Shown here piece by piece: positions 1 to 10,753 of a stretch of 32,965 nucleotides of DNA. The stretch comes from Didymodactylos carnosus. Taxonomy: Eukaryota > Rotifera > Eurotatoria > Philodinida > Philodinidae. The stretch covers positions 1 through 32,965 of the forward strand of contig CAJNOQ010001332.1 in assembly GCA_905250885.1 (NCBI GenBank), read 5' to 3'. The notes beneath the pieces are model-generated. The model did no database searches. It was given only the letters and a program-made list of their open reading frames with translations, and had not been told where the DNA came from. The position numbers were made by a program, and so were the translations under genes. The first letter of the stretch is position 1. Each line of letters opens with the position of its first letter.

Positions 1-315
1 TCCTAAATCATTTTTCAAAATTCTCTGCACACTTCTTCTTGAAATTTTAAGTTCACTGGCCAGTTTTCGAGTTGAGACGCGTTTCTTCCGCTTTAAACGG
101 TTTTTAACTTTTTGAATCGTATTTTTTGTTCGAATAATACGAGGTCGACCTGGAGACGTTGACAGTTCAATAGAGCCAGTCTCGGCGATCATTTTTCACC
201 ATTGAAAAACCTGAGTACGACTAATGGCATCCTTCAAATCTCGAGATATCTTGCTGGGTGTTTCTCCATTTTGATGCTTGGGAAGTACCAATTTTTGGAG
301 GTCTTTACTTTTCAT
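1..315 (-). pseudogene. Tc1/mariner-type transposase, N-terminal fragment, broken
   Basis: Reading the minus strand from the ATG at 315-313 gives a basic N-terminus resembling the paired helix-turn-helix DNA-binding region of Tc1/mariner (IS630-like) transposases: a first helix-turn-helix around residues 5-39, then a GRPR linker (codons 56-59, bases 139-150), then a second basic, Arg/Lys-rich helix-turn-helix running off the left edge. Codon 40 is TGA (bases 198-196), so the frame is interrupted and the copy is inactive as seen. The catalytic DDE/D region would lie left of base 1 and is not visible. I could not define a terminal inverted repeat to the right of the start. The family call rests on the GRPR linker and HTH arrangement, without a database search. 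Confidence 0.7.
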
Positions 316-1518
316 GATTAAAAAATTTTTCGTATAAGAATTTTTCGTAGAAATTCATTTACTAGTGTCCACCAAAAGAGAAAACAAGTCCCCATTATTT
401 TTGATGGTGCCACAGCGAACATGGGTCAATTCAAAGAGATAAAACAGCTGAGTAAAATAGAAAATAAAACAAATGTATAGTCGAATGGAAGAAAGAAAAA
501 GAAACAAAAGTACTACAGATAATAAATAGAACGTATACACGCACTATTTTAAACAGAGAAAAAGATCTAGGGTTTATCGAGTCTAGATATTTGGAAGAAG
601 ATTTGTAAATGACTTTCAGGACGATCCGAAACGTATTCTTTCATACAAAGAGCAAATTAGTCTATGAAGGCTGTTTTAGTCTTTTTTGTAATTTCTGGAA
701 GAAAATTGAGACGTTCGAATTTATGTTGAAAATAGCCAATTTTTGTAGCACATTTACTTTTGAACAATATTTACATTCTTTTTCTCCCTATTCAGACTTG
801 ATAGAGCATCAATAGTTGCATACCTCACATAACTCCAACATTATCTAACGAAAAATGGAGACAACGACATTAAACGATTTTCCAAACTTTGTTCCATTGT
901 GAATTTTTATTTGAAAAACAGTGTTGCCGATATTTCTAAAAGCTGACTCACAAGCAGCAAGTCTTTAGGAATATATTCAAAGCATTGCATTGATATCAAT
1001 GCTTTTATATATGGTTCACATGCCACGCTGAAGTGCTGGTATTTGCAGCAAACTCATCGTTAAGCCACCGTCGAAGCGAATTCCCCGTAAGTATCGGAGT
1101 GATAACCGAGCATTCAGACCCTTTTCACCTTTTTTCTGCTATGCAGTTTTGAAACAAATAAATAAAAAGTTTTGTGTTTTCACATAAAACAGTGGTATTT
1201 ATGTATAGATGTTGTAGCTAGACAAAAAATTTAAATTTTAGCTAGTCGAAATTATAAATGCCTTTAGAAAAAATATATGTAAAGTCGCATTCAGAACAAT
1301 TACCGAGAACAATGAGATATAGGAAATGTATAATGAATGAAAAGAGGGAAAGAAAATGTCAGATATGGAGAAACCCTCGGTTCTATATAAACAGCTTTTG
1401 CCGCCATTTCATGTTACATTTAAATTTTTCCTCACTTCTCTATTATTTGTTACGAAAAAAACTTTTCTATTATAATATTGTTCTTTCAAGTTGTTAACTC
1501 TCAGTCTATTTACTCATT
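316..1518. other. intergenic, no gene seen
   Basis: No coding region can be supported here; the short open frames are AT-rich and lack family features. Visible landmarks are an imperfect palindrome at 980-1004 (AAGCATTG...CAATGCTT), an AATAAA poly(A)-like hexamer at 1161-1166, and a TATA-like TATATAA at 1384-1390, about 135 bases upstream of the pseudogene that follows. None of these can be assigned to a gene with confidence. Confidence 0.5.
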
Positions 1519-1965
1519 ATGACAAATTCAGATTTATTGGATGTTCCAACAGAAGATACTTTAACACAGTTGGATCCTGTTTCACCATGAAACAATGGTT
1601 CGATCGCAGCTTCTGTTGCATTAGCAGACCGTTATATAACTGCTTCTGCTACATTATGAGAGAACTGAAAAAATCGACGTTTTTAGTTCTCTAATAATGA
1701 TGTTATTGAAGTTAATGATTTGGCTGTTGTTTCTGATGCAGGAGCATACAAAAGTACCCTTACTGCTTCTATTGGTGTGTCCACTACTTCTACAGTTGAT
1801 AACCAAGAAAAATTATTTTATGATAAAATGGATAAACATTTTAATAATTTAAATGAAAAATTTCGACAAAAAGTCGTTATTAACAAAGATACATCTGATA
1901 GTATTCTTAAGGTTTCGCGTGCAGAGAAAGGTGATATACAAGACAATTTTATGATGCGCAGATAA
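1519..1965 (+). pseudogene. unrecognised small pseudogene with four in-frame stops
   Basis: One reading frame from ATG 1519 to TAA 1965 keeps protein-like composition (Ser/Thr/Ala/Asp-rich, then a charged, possibly coiled-coil stretch encoded at about 1800-1960) but is broken by TGA at 1588, TGA at 1657, TGA at 1666 and TAG at 1684. The last 81 codons (from ATG 1720) are open. All segments lie in the same frame, so the decay seems to come from base substitutions rather than indels. A TATA-like sequence lies at 1384-1390. I do not recognise the family; a decayed first exon or a transposon-encoded accessory ORF are both possible. Short spliced introns removing the stops cannot be excluded but no good GT..AG pair is obvious. 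Confidence 0.35.
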
Positions 1966-2546
1966 TGTGAAAGTTGACAAAAAGAAATTAAATATGATTA
2001 CATTTAACATTTGGTATACTTAGTTACATCAATTCTTTTATGTGCGTAAGTTTCAAAGGTAGTATTATAAAAATGTTGTTTAAAACGTTGCGAAGCTGAA
2101 AAGATTATTTTTATTTAATGTATAATTTCTTCTTCTTCTAATAATGAAAACACTTGACGAAGATTCAATACTATTGCTTTTATCGATGTTGTTTCACTTG
2201 CTCTTATGTTTCATACTTTTACATTTAAATCATGCTAGTACAGCGACAGAAAAGGACGAGATATTCTAGAGATTTTTTTTGTAGTATTTATTATTACACA
2301 ACAATATATGTATATCACAAGTAATGTGTACCACACGTCATTCTTCAATATACATTTCAAACTGGTAAGAAGTGTGTACCTATGATCAAATAAGGCGTAT
2401 TTGTTAATAAGTCCTTGATTTTTTGTGTACCATAGTTTGAGTTGACACTGATAATCGCTTTTCATCGCTCATAACTTACAACGCATTGAAAAGCTCTGCG
2501 CTAGCAGTTCTCAGTTATTTCCTTTATTTATTGAAAGTGATAAGTA
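1966..2546. other. intergenic, upstream region of the M28 peptidase
   Basis: AT-rich spacer with no supportable gene. It should hold the promoter and 5' leader of the peptidase starting at 2547, but I see no clear TATA box or other site near that start. Confidence 0.5.
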
Positions 2547-4289
2547 ATGGGTCACGAATATGCAGATGGTGGTGGAGATAAAGGTATCTTCGTCAATTGC
2601 ATCAAATCCAAGAGAATTTTGATTTTAAGTGGGTTTACTGTAGCACTTGTTATTACTGTTATTGCATTAGCAACTGCATTAGGTGTTGCAAATAAAAAGT
2701 TGTCAGAGAAAGCAGCAACTGTGTCAAGTTCACCTACAACTTCAGCTTCATTAATACCCTCTCTGTCCAGTACAATCACTGTGAAGCAAATGATAGCTCA
2801 TTTACAAGCATTACAGAATATTTCTTCGACTACTGGTGGAAACCGTTTTACTGGTTCGAACGGTTTTAATAAGACAGTCAGTTATATAGTGGATTATTTG
2901 AGGACCAAGACAAATCTTGAAGTACATACACTTGAGTATTTTTCTGTTCCCAATTATCAACTAGATGGTGAGCCGACACTAATTATTGATTTTAATGGTA
3001 CACGAGATAATTATACGTACGCAACAGATTTTACCGATATGCAGTACGCTAGTAGAGCTTACGGTAATTTATCACAACCCGTATCGGTAATACCTGAGTT
3101 TGGTTGCTTCCCTGTCGATTGGGAACGTGCAAATCCTAAGATTCAAAATCGTACCACTGTAGCACTTGTTAAACGGGGTCAATGCACATCTGTCGAAAAA
3201 TCTCGGTTAGCTGCAAAATATGATGTCGGGGGACTGTTAGTGTATAACGATGGCGCCTCATGGGATCGAAACGATCCACTAAACTTCAGGGTTGGTTTTT
3301 ACACATCGTTTCCCGCTTTGTTTTTATCATTCGATATTGGTAATCGTATTAAACAAATAATAGACTTTAATGGTACTGTAGAAGTAACAATGAAGGTCAC
3401 TGTCGAAGATCTCGATGATTTTAATGTTTCTAATGTTTGTGCAGATACAAGAAGTGGTAATATTTCGAAAACAATTGTTGTAGGCAGTCATACTGATAGT
3501 GTAAAAGAAAGTAGTGGGATTAATGATAATGGTAGCGGTACAGCAGCAAATCTGGTTCTCGCCACAAATGTAGATAGTCTATTAAACACACCAAGCTATC
3601 CAAAGTATCCGAATCGTATCCGCTTTTGCTGGTGGGGCGCTGAAGAAGTTGGTTTGAGAGGATCTATTCACCACATTAAGCAAGCAGTAAACAATACTAA
3701 ACCTGGTGAAAATCTTCGTGATTATCTGGTTAACCTTAATTTAGATATGTTAGCTTCACCGAACTTCAATTTCGGTATATTTAGTGGAAGCTCGATCGAT
3801 AATTCAACGGATGAAAAGGCAATAAACGGGAGTATTCTGCTTACAAACCTATTTATCAAATATTTTAATGATAATAAATTGCCATGGTCTCCGATTGCCT
3901 TTGATGGCCGGAGTGATTATGGTCCATTTTTAGCTGCTGGAAAAGCTTGTGCAGGCTTAACTACGGGTGGGGATGCCATTAAGACTCAAGACGAACGTGA
4001 TCGCTATGCTGCTCAATTACCTCAAGGGGAAAATGCTGGTATTGTAAATGCAATGCTCGATCCTTGTTATCATAACAAATGTGATACGATAGAAAATATT
4101 AATTGGTATGCCTACGAAGTAATGGTAAAAGCAGCAGCATTTGTTTTGGAAAATATAGGACAACGATCTGACTTAGACACATGGCTATATTCTTCATTAG
4201 TTCAATCTGGACGGTCAGAAGACATGTTGAAGTATGAAATAATAGAAAATACCGTTCTAAGTCAGTACTACAGAAAAACAGATTTATAA
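2547..4289 (+). CDS. M28 family zinc aminopeptidase, membrane-anchored, with PA domain
   Basis: A 580-aa intronless frame. Residues 1-22 are cytosolic-looking, about 23-48 form one hydrophobic segment (type II signal anchor), and 50-75 are a Ser/Thr-rich stalk; many Asn-X-Ser/Thr sites fit a luminal or extracellular catalytic part. A protease-associated (PA) insert spans roughly 175-275. The M28 core follows with the full two-zinc set: H315 in GSHTDS, D327 in NDNGSG, catalytic E366 and ligand E367 in WWGAEE, D400 in NLNLD, and H509. C507 and C512 flank H509 with the spacing of the disulfide in Streptomyces griseus aminopeptidase, so this is a complete M28A-like enzyme predicted to remove N-terminal residues from peptides. 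No paired gene is adjacent. Lack of introns beside intron-rich neighbours is compatible with acquisition from bacteria or fungi, or with retroposition; inference only. Confidence 0.95.
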   Translation: MGHEYADGGGDKGIFVNCIKSKRILILSGFTVALVITVIALATALGVANKKLSEKAATVSSSPTTSASLIPSLSSTITVKQMIAHLQALQNISSTTGGNRFTGSNGFNKTVSYIVDYLRTKTNLEVHTLEYFSVPNYQLDGEPTLIIDFNGTRDNYTYATDFTDMQYASRAYGNLSQPVSVIPEFGCFPVDWERANPKIQNRTTVALVKRGQCTSVEKSRLAAKYDVGGLLVYNDGASWDRNDPLNFRVGFYTSFPALFLSFDIGNRIKQIIDFNGTVEVTMKVTVEDLDDFNVSNVCADTRSGNISKTIVVGSHTDSVKESSGINDNGSGTAANLVLATNVDSLLNTPSYPKYPNRIRFCWWGAEEVGLRGSIHHIKQAVNNTKPGENLRDYLVNLNLDMLASPNFNFGIFSGSSIDNSTDEKAINGSILLTNLFIKYFNDNKLPWSPIAFDGRSDYGPFLAAGKACAGLTTGGDAIKTQDERDRYAAQLPQGENAGIVNAMLDPCYHNKCDTIENINWYAYEVMVKAAAFVLENIGQRSDLDTWLYSSLVQSGRSEDMLKYEIIENTVLSQYYRKTDL

Positions 4290-5035
4290 AAGTCGTTTGA
4301 TTTAATCACTTATTACATTTAACATTTTACGACGTCCAAAGAAAGTATTTTTCAGGAAAACTTCATTCTCTCTACAGAATGGACGAGCGCACCATTGTGT
4401 AATTCTATTCCATAATCAGCCAATGACGTTTATTATGATCGAATATTCCTTTCGATAGCGAAGTGACAATGTCATTTTTGACGTAAGTATTAACCATTTA
4501 GCCTGAATGATTCGTTAAATTTCATTCAGCCGTTACTTTGTTCTACATAGAACCCTTATGTTTGCAGAATAGTACGTTTATCTTGCAATTCTCCCATTTG
4601 TGTATCTATATTGTACCGATATTTTTACAAAGAAAAAGGAAAGTGGCACCTTTTTTTTTCCAAGAAAAAACAAAGTGGTATCTTTTCTTGCTTTTGAGAA
4701 AGAAAATGATTTACCTTTCTCAATATTTGAAAGAACAAGGAGACAATATGTTCCGCGGATTCCGCACTGCTATAAAAATCCTAGTTATATACAAACCATT
4801 GCTGCTAAATAGTGAGCTTCAGCTTATCGTGTACTGAAGTGAAAATCGGTCAAGCATGATAAACAATGAAACTAGATATCTGGAACTGTATCATACAATG
4901 ACTATTAACTACATAACTTCACTCAGGTTTCCAAACATGATATACAAAACAAGGCTCACTTATTCTTCTTTTCCAATAAACAAGTCTTCGCGATAATGTT
5001 GTTCGTGGAAATGTCGTGTTACAGAAATTTTGCGA
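4290..5035. other. intergenic, with an A/T-tract region related to the 11 kb MITE
   Basis: No gene seen. Bases about 4618-4700 carry GTGGCACC and GTGGTATC flanked by long A and T tracts, resembling the interior of the hAT-type element at 11050-11431 (which has GGCACC and, on the opposite strand, GTGGTATC). It may be a degraded relative, but no terminal repeats or target duplication were found. Open frames over this tract are low-complexity Lys/Phe-rich and not credible. Confidence 0.35.
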
Positions 5036-5340
5036 ATCTCAAAGTCCAAATATTTTTCAATTCGCAGAATAGTTTTATTCTAAACTTCTCAGATTAAGAG
5101 ATTCTGATGTTCTGAAATTCTAAATATTCCTCAGTTGAGAGAATAGTGTTTCTAAACTTCAGAGATTCTGAACCTTTAAATATTTTGGAACTCAAAGAAT
5201 AGTTTTATTTTAAACTTCTGAGATTCTGAAATTCTAAATATTTTTCAATTCAGAGAATAGTGTTGTTCTATACGTCTGAAATTGTAGATATTTAGGAGGT
5301 CAAAGAATGGTGACATTCTAAAATTCTGAGATCTGGAAAT
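5036..5340. repeat. degenerate tandem repeat, period about 56 bases
   Basis: At least five imperfect copies of a unit containing GATTCTGAAATTCTAAATAT, then a CAATTCAGAGAATAG-like block, then TTCTAAACTTCTG. The AGAATAG/AGAATGG anchor occurs at 5066, 5140, 5196, 5254 and 5304, giving spacings of 74, 56, 58 and 50; the first interval contains an 18-base insertion. It is AT-rich and non-coding. It looks like an old minisatellite. Confidence 0.8.
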
Positions 5341-6116
5341 GTTTGCTGTTTTGAAATTCCGTATAGCGTAGAATATGGAGAATTTCGAACTTCGACTGGC
5401 AAGTCATCTTTATAGAAGATTGAACAAAGGTTGAAGAGGTTGAAGAAAATAAACAGTTCAGTTTTAACTAATTGCCTCAGTTATCAGGACGTTGATGTGT
5501 TAAGATCAATTAGCGTACTATTTTTGTTCAAACTGAAAAATGAAACATGTTTTGAGTATCCAGAGTATACTTTGTACAGTTGCTGAGAAAACGTTCAGGT
5601 GTTGTTACTTGATGAAAGAAAATAAATGCGAGATCGCGTAGCGGAAAACAAGAGTTGGATTTAGCAATTTTGGAATTGAGCGAAGTTTGAGTGAAATTAT
5701 GCAAACTTTATCCGAGTTAGACTGTGTATTTAGGAAAATATCGACTCTAATACAACAAAATAACAGTTGCTATGGAGTTATAAGAAGAGTTGTCCATTTC
5801 TACTATCATAGAATGAGTTGAAATGCTGAAATCTGTTTCAATATACAGTGCTTTGTTTTTCTTCTCTTGAGATTAATAGTTGAATGTTGCAATCGAGAAG
5901 CCAACTGGTGTGCGCAATCTAACTTAATCTATCGCAATAACTTCGATAATTTTTTTTCTTGTTTACTATAAGAAAAAGATTTACCAAAATGATTACGATA
6001 TTAACTTCATACAGTTTATTATTTGACTAAGAATTTTCTTTATCGTTTATTATTTTATTATAAACATTTCTATTTTTCATTATAAATCTGATTCAGAACA
6101 TGTGAAAAGAACTGTA
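5341..6116. other. intergenic, 3' side of the kinase-like gene
   Basis: No gene seen on either strand. At 6054-6059 the minus strand reads AATAAA, about 60 bases downstream of the stop codon at 6117, a plausible poly(A) signal for the kinase-like gene. Confidence 0.5.
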
Positions 6117-6961
6117 TTATTCAAGTAAGAATTGTTTGATATCATAAGTAAAGTTTTTTGAACAAATATCTTCAATTTCATCATGTTTATAAAGTTTTGA
6201 CAGATCACATGACAATACTTGACATGCATAAAAATCTCCAAAGACAAATGCAAAACATTTTTCACTTGTTGAATCTACTAATAAATTACCATAGTGCCAA
6301 TCACCAAGAATCATCGACTGTTTTCCATTCTGACCATCAGGTATAGAATTAATAATATAACCAAGTATTTTCTTTTCACTATCACCGCTATGCATTTGTC
6401 TCATGATATAAACATAGTCATTTTGTTTTTCAATGATAAAATTAATATTTTCCACATCGTTCATATTTTCATGAGCAACAAAAAAAACTAAAGCACAAAT
6501 TGTCCAATTATCATCATTTCTACTACCATGAAATTGTTCTTTAATTTTCTTAAATAATTTTCCACCGTGTTTCATAAACCGATCATTATTAGGTGAACGC
6601 CAATTCCTATAAGAGTAAAACAATAAGCCACCTGCTATGTTAAAATTTTATCAGAACGATCTGATCTGTACCTGTAATGCATCCAATCATAACGGGATAA
6701 AAAATTAGAACAATTTCCCATAACATCCGAACGTTTTAATAGTTTGTCAATTTTTTCGGGATCAACTTGTTCATGACAAACAATCGCTATTTTATTATCA
6801 TTGACTATGTGTATTTGGTATTCTCCTGGTAAAAATTGACGTTTTGTTTGTATTTTATATCGAATTGTACCGCCTTCGCTCTCGATAAGATCACCAGATG
6901 TAAATATATCATCAATATCACCGAATACACATGAATCTGTGATGTTTAATTTTGACAACAT
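6117..6961 (-). CDS. APH/choline-kinase-like phosphotransferase-fold protein, two exons
   Basis: Exon 1 is 6961-6672 and exon 2 is 6606-6117, split by a 65-nt GT..AG intron (6671-6607). Joining them gives a continuous 259-aa protein, which is why I prefer splicing to two separate ORFs. Residues 196-224 carry the signature: ILGDWHYGNLLV with D199 and N204 at the five-residue spacing of the HxDxxxxN catalytic loop of aminoglycoside phosphotransferases and choline/CHK-like kinases, though the usual His is Leu197; then FGDF with D221 as the metal-binding Asp, then CDL (230-232) like the conserved DL of the family. The N-terminal lobe is not clearly recognisable and the protein is shorter than typical members (about 300-400 aa), so it may be truncated, divergent or catalytically weak. 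Substrate unknown. A TATATAC lies just upstream of the start. Confidence 0.55.
6607..6671 (-). other. 65-nt spliceosomal intron of the kinase-like gene
   Basis: The minus strand reads GTACAG at the 5' end and TTACTCTTATAG at the 3' end. Removing it joins codon 96 (Tyr) through a split Arg codon to Asn-Trp-Arg and keeps the frame (exons of 290 and 490 nt). An in-frame stop lies inside the intron, so the protein needs this splice. Length and borders match the introns of the other genes in the window. Confidence 0.8.
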
Positions 6962-7562
6962 GATTTTTAAAGTATATACACCCTCCTACTGAAGTCGATC
7001 AAGACAAATTGCTCTCATTGATCAAGATAATATATATTAAGTCGATTGAAAAATGACAAAATCACCATTGAAACCTATTTCATACCTCTGTTCTTTACTT
7101 AGAACTGTCCGCTGCAATAAAACAGCCAAAATAAGAGAAAAATCTGCTATTTTAATTAATTTCGATTAATATTAAACTCTCACCACGATGATTTTATTTA
7201 AACGGTTTCGATTGAATGTCTGTATTATACCGGTTCATATGTGGAAAAATATTCGAGTCTAATTGTCGAATGTATCAGAGGTCAAGATATTCTACAGTTA
7301 AAATTTCTATAATCAGACGCTACTTTCTGTTAGGTTTACGCTGATGATAGTGATTAGCTAGAAATTTTAGTTGCAGAATATCCTGACCACATCGAAAAGA
7401 CTACAGAATCCAAGGAAGAAATTTTCAATATTATTCTTTTACTAGAATACAGTTAGAGGAGGGCAACGTTTCATCAAAAAACTTGGATGAAATAATACGC
7501 TTTTTTCGCCAAGCATCAGATACACCCCTGTATCTGATCTTGACCTTCCTCAAACTTTTCCT
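6962..7562. other. intergenic, no gene seen
   Basis: Upstream flank of the kinase-like gene. Nothing beyond AT-rich sequence and a small hairpin at 7516-7537 (TCAGATAC, 6-base loop, GTATCTGA). Confidence 0.5.
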
Positions 7563-7740
7563 TGACTTTATTAGTCTATGATCTCATAAAATGGTTGTCT
7601 GTCTGTGTACTTATTTATACACAAAGTACGGAAAAATGGCTGTCAGATATTCGATGGATATGATTTGGGATTAAGACATGGATCAGCCAATCACAAGACA
7701 GAAGGACAAAAAATTCTGTTTAACCAAAAGAGAGAAAATA
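7563..7740 (+). repeat. dispersed repeat, copy 1
   Basis: This stretch matches 10754-10892 in the same orientation: both start near CCTTGACTTTA, continue with an AAAAT(G/A)GTTGTCTGT block, then ACGGAAAAATGG(C/T)TGTCAGATATTC, then AATCACAAGA, and end in an AAGAGAGAA block. The copies differ by several short indels, so they are old relatives. No coding capacity. Probably part of a non-autonomous transposon. Confidence 0.7.
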
Positions 7741-9329
7741 TTTAAAGAGGTAGCTGAAATAGCTACTGATGAAGAGAAAAACAAAGCTAAGCAAACTTTT
7801 TCTGTAGTTCTGAGATAGATGTCGCCAGACAGAAGGATAAATTCGATAACACAAAGAAAAGTTGTCTACGGATAATAATAATTACGGAATATAGATAATC
7901 CATCATAGAGAATCGATCAGAAATACTTTGAGCCAGTGTGTAGAAGGAGAAAAAAATAAGCTCTTTCGTTTTTGCTACATTTGTTACAAAGTTGAGCCGT
8001 TCTTCTGCTAACACTTTTGAAAGTCAAAAGCTCGGTTACCTTTGTCAGAAAATGCACAAAATCTAAGAAATTCGCCTATATAGGTTCAACTAGCATGTGG
8101 ACCGTGTTAAAAAATCTCAAAATATGCACTAAAGTGAGAAATGCACTAAATGGTTGATTATCGCCTCTATATGAGTTTCCTCGGTGTAATATCGCTTTGT
8201 TGTTGGGGACTTATAGGATGTAGCGAAGATCAGTTCAGTCCTGTTTGACGCACAGAGGATAGCGGCATAGTTCCAGAGCACCTCATTCACAGAACGCTAG
8301 ATTAGCTCTCGGCTCTAGCAACGAAGTGTTCATAGTGTTAGTATTTCTCGGATACACATCGTCTGTAAGTACAAGCGTGATGTTTCATCACATACAGCAA
8401 CGTTTCCTTACGGTAAAACCCATAGACGAGCAATACGATATCAATCTATTTCACGTATATTTTGAGATCTAATTCCAGTCTCATGACAAACCAGAATTGA
8501 AAAATATAGATGGATACCGTTGATGATATTCACTTTCGAATTTGGTTTTCCAAAATACCTTCTGACTTAGCCACACTTCAAAAAAACATTTAGTTCAACT
8601 TTGTAACAATAGAAAAGGCGAAAGGACTTCTTCACGGTCCACCAGATATACTATTCTGAAATAACTGTGTATTTGTTACGTGCATCATGTTCCAAAGAGT
8701 AAGCCGTAAAACATGGTGCACTTAAGTGCCAAACTGGATGCTGACAAAGTATCCTTCCTCCTTAAGGAGGACATGCCATGATAGAAGTTGGTGTGATTCG
8801 TTTACTCATTCTATATGTGAGTACTATTGAAACTGGATGGTACTGCTTGAAAAAAACAACTGGTAGCGTTCGCATGAATTTTACTGTATTGTTGTGAAAA
8901 CTTAAGTAGTTAGGGCCTACAGATTTCTTACATCTGCCGTCGATTCGTCACTCAGTGCGACTTTAGTTGTGAGTAATGCGAAACAGAAACCAAAACCTGT
9001 TAACGATAAACAAAATTTATTCTTTTTTTGATTTTTAAGTTTCGGTTATTTCTTTTCATTATCTAGTTTATTGCGATGAAGTCCGATATATAAATTTTAC
9101 CGAGATAAAAATGTCACTAACAGGATAAACAGAATATGTTGATGTAACAGTGTGATGCTGTACCCTAACAATGTGTTTATTGCAGAGTAAGACTACAAGC
9201 ATGTGACTATCGGAACACATTGGAATAAAAAATATTATCTTGATCAGCTGCGACAACAATATAATCTTGATAAATGCTTCAACTAACTCAACAATCAAAG
9301 CATCTGAATTTAGCGCTGAAGATGTCAGG
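7741..9329. other. intergenic, no gene seen; two short perfect palindromes
   Basis: No supportable gene. Two perfect palindromes lie close together: GCACTTAAGTGC at 8718-8729 and TCCTCCTTAAGGAGGA at 8756-8771. Their role is unknown. Confidence 0.5.
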
Positions 9330-9373
9330 GTACAATATATGTCACATGTCACATTATGTGACATATACTGTAC
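9330..9373. repeat. hairpin, 18-bp arms
   Basis: GTACAATATATGTCACAT pairs with ATGTGACATATACTGTAC across an 8-base spacer, with one mismatch. It sits one base away from a second, longer hairpin (9375-9449), making a double-cruciform-forming segment. Confidence 0.85.
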
Positions 9374-9374
9374 C

Positions 9375-9449
9375 ATTGTTGATTGCGATGACTATGCTGT
9401 TTATCATGTGACTCATACGATAAACAGCATAGTCATCGCGGTCAACAAT
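9375..9449. repeat. hairpin, 31-bp arms with 13-base loop
   Basis: The left arm (9375-9405) and right arm (9419-9449) are reverse complements with only two mismatches. The core shared by both arms is GCGATGACTATGCTGTTTAT. There is no coding sequence that explains the conservation. Such high arm identity suggests a young palindrome, either a small fold-back element or a pre-miRNA-like hairpin. Confidence 0.9.
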
Positions 9450-10753
9450 ATGCATAGATATATCGAAACTCATTCGTACCTGGATAAAAACAAGATATGG
9501 ATTTTTATTGCGATAAACATGATCTTTCCGACGGTAGGCAATGAGTCATCGCTACTGCGAGTTAAGTCTCCTATCGCGATCTACTTCAACATTTTTCTAT
9601 CTAGATGAGTGAAAGTCTTATCTACACAATAATTCTGTCTCGACCTAGCGTAATAAAATTTCAACTACCTATATTGAAGCACCAATTTTTCTCACAATGG
9701 GTAGCAAGCTTATTCTAATAACGTATATAGCATGACATATCGAAGTAGATCTATAGATCGCTATAGTGAATTTATCGTAATAAATAGGATAAGTATCGTG
9801 ATACTGCCAATTTTTTCCACTAATATCGAGTTATATCGCCCGATAGTTGCTTAAAAAGTCCTCATGGATTGAAATGCAAACCTCTGATAGTACTCTTTTT
9901 CTGATGCTTATCTTTCTGTTTCGTGATTTTACTGTGATTTATCGTAAATAATGTTGAATGACATCTAGCAAAGAAGAAAAACTGGTATACTCGAGGCAGC
10001 TTTATCACAAGACCGGATGATACTCCAGGTAAGAAAACAACACTGTATACATTGAGGTCTGAAATGATCTGAAGAAGCTATTTTCGATCGGATAAATCTA
10101 ACGTGTCTTTGGAGAGATTCAAATCTTGAAAGCAGAGATGAGATGGTCGCACTCCTCTTAAAACACTGTAAGCAATTTCTGTTTTTGGTAAACTGTCTAA
10201 CGAGCAAAAAATAGGATCAAGCTAGGAGCAGAAAAAATCTGGTGCAACTATGCACGACTCTTGCAGAAACTTATCGCGACTATGCAGAATTCTTGTAGAG
10301 CTGGTCTGCATAATAGGATTCGTGACGCGACTGATCTCGACTCTTGCTATCTCGTGTCGCGATTTTAATAACAAGGCAAGACTCGCGCCGCGAGAACGCG
10401 ATTTTCTTAATTGAAATTCTAAAAATAGGGTAGAAAACCCGAAAAAAAGTTCAAAATTTTTTTTATCAAAAACTACAAATCCGGGAACTGAAAGCTTTGT
10501 TGAGACGTATACTTCGAAGTGTTCTCTACAAACTGGTGCCCTTCGCTAACAGATTTGGGAATTTGAAAGAAAATCTTAAACTTTATTTTCTACTTCATAT
10601 TTTCATTTTCTTCTACTGTATAACTACAGTACAAGCTGTGCGTTACTATAAATACAGTACGAGAGCTGTTGAAAATGCACAAGCAACCATACATTCAAAC
10701 ACAATGTTTGAGTTTCACTTTCAAAATTTTGAATGTTCTGTAGTGCAAGTATT
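9450..10753. other. intergenic, no gene seen
   Basis: Nothing coding could be supported. Around 10235-10305 there is a two-copy imperfect repeat (ACTATGCA-GA-TCTTG-AGA), followed by a locally GC-rich patch (10320-10410) with several CGCGA and GCGAC motifs in otherwise AT-rich DNA. Confidence 0.45.

Noticed and set aside
4538..4837. Overlapping Lys/Phe-rich ORFs
   Set aside because: Low-complexity A/T tracts create long frames on their own; composition matches the MITE interior and not a protein.
9068..9608. Opposite-strand ORFs of 102 and 122 aa
   Set aside because: Both run through the two hairpins; the repeated peptide fragments follow from the palindromes.
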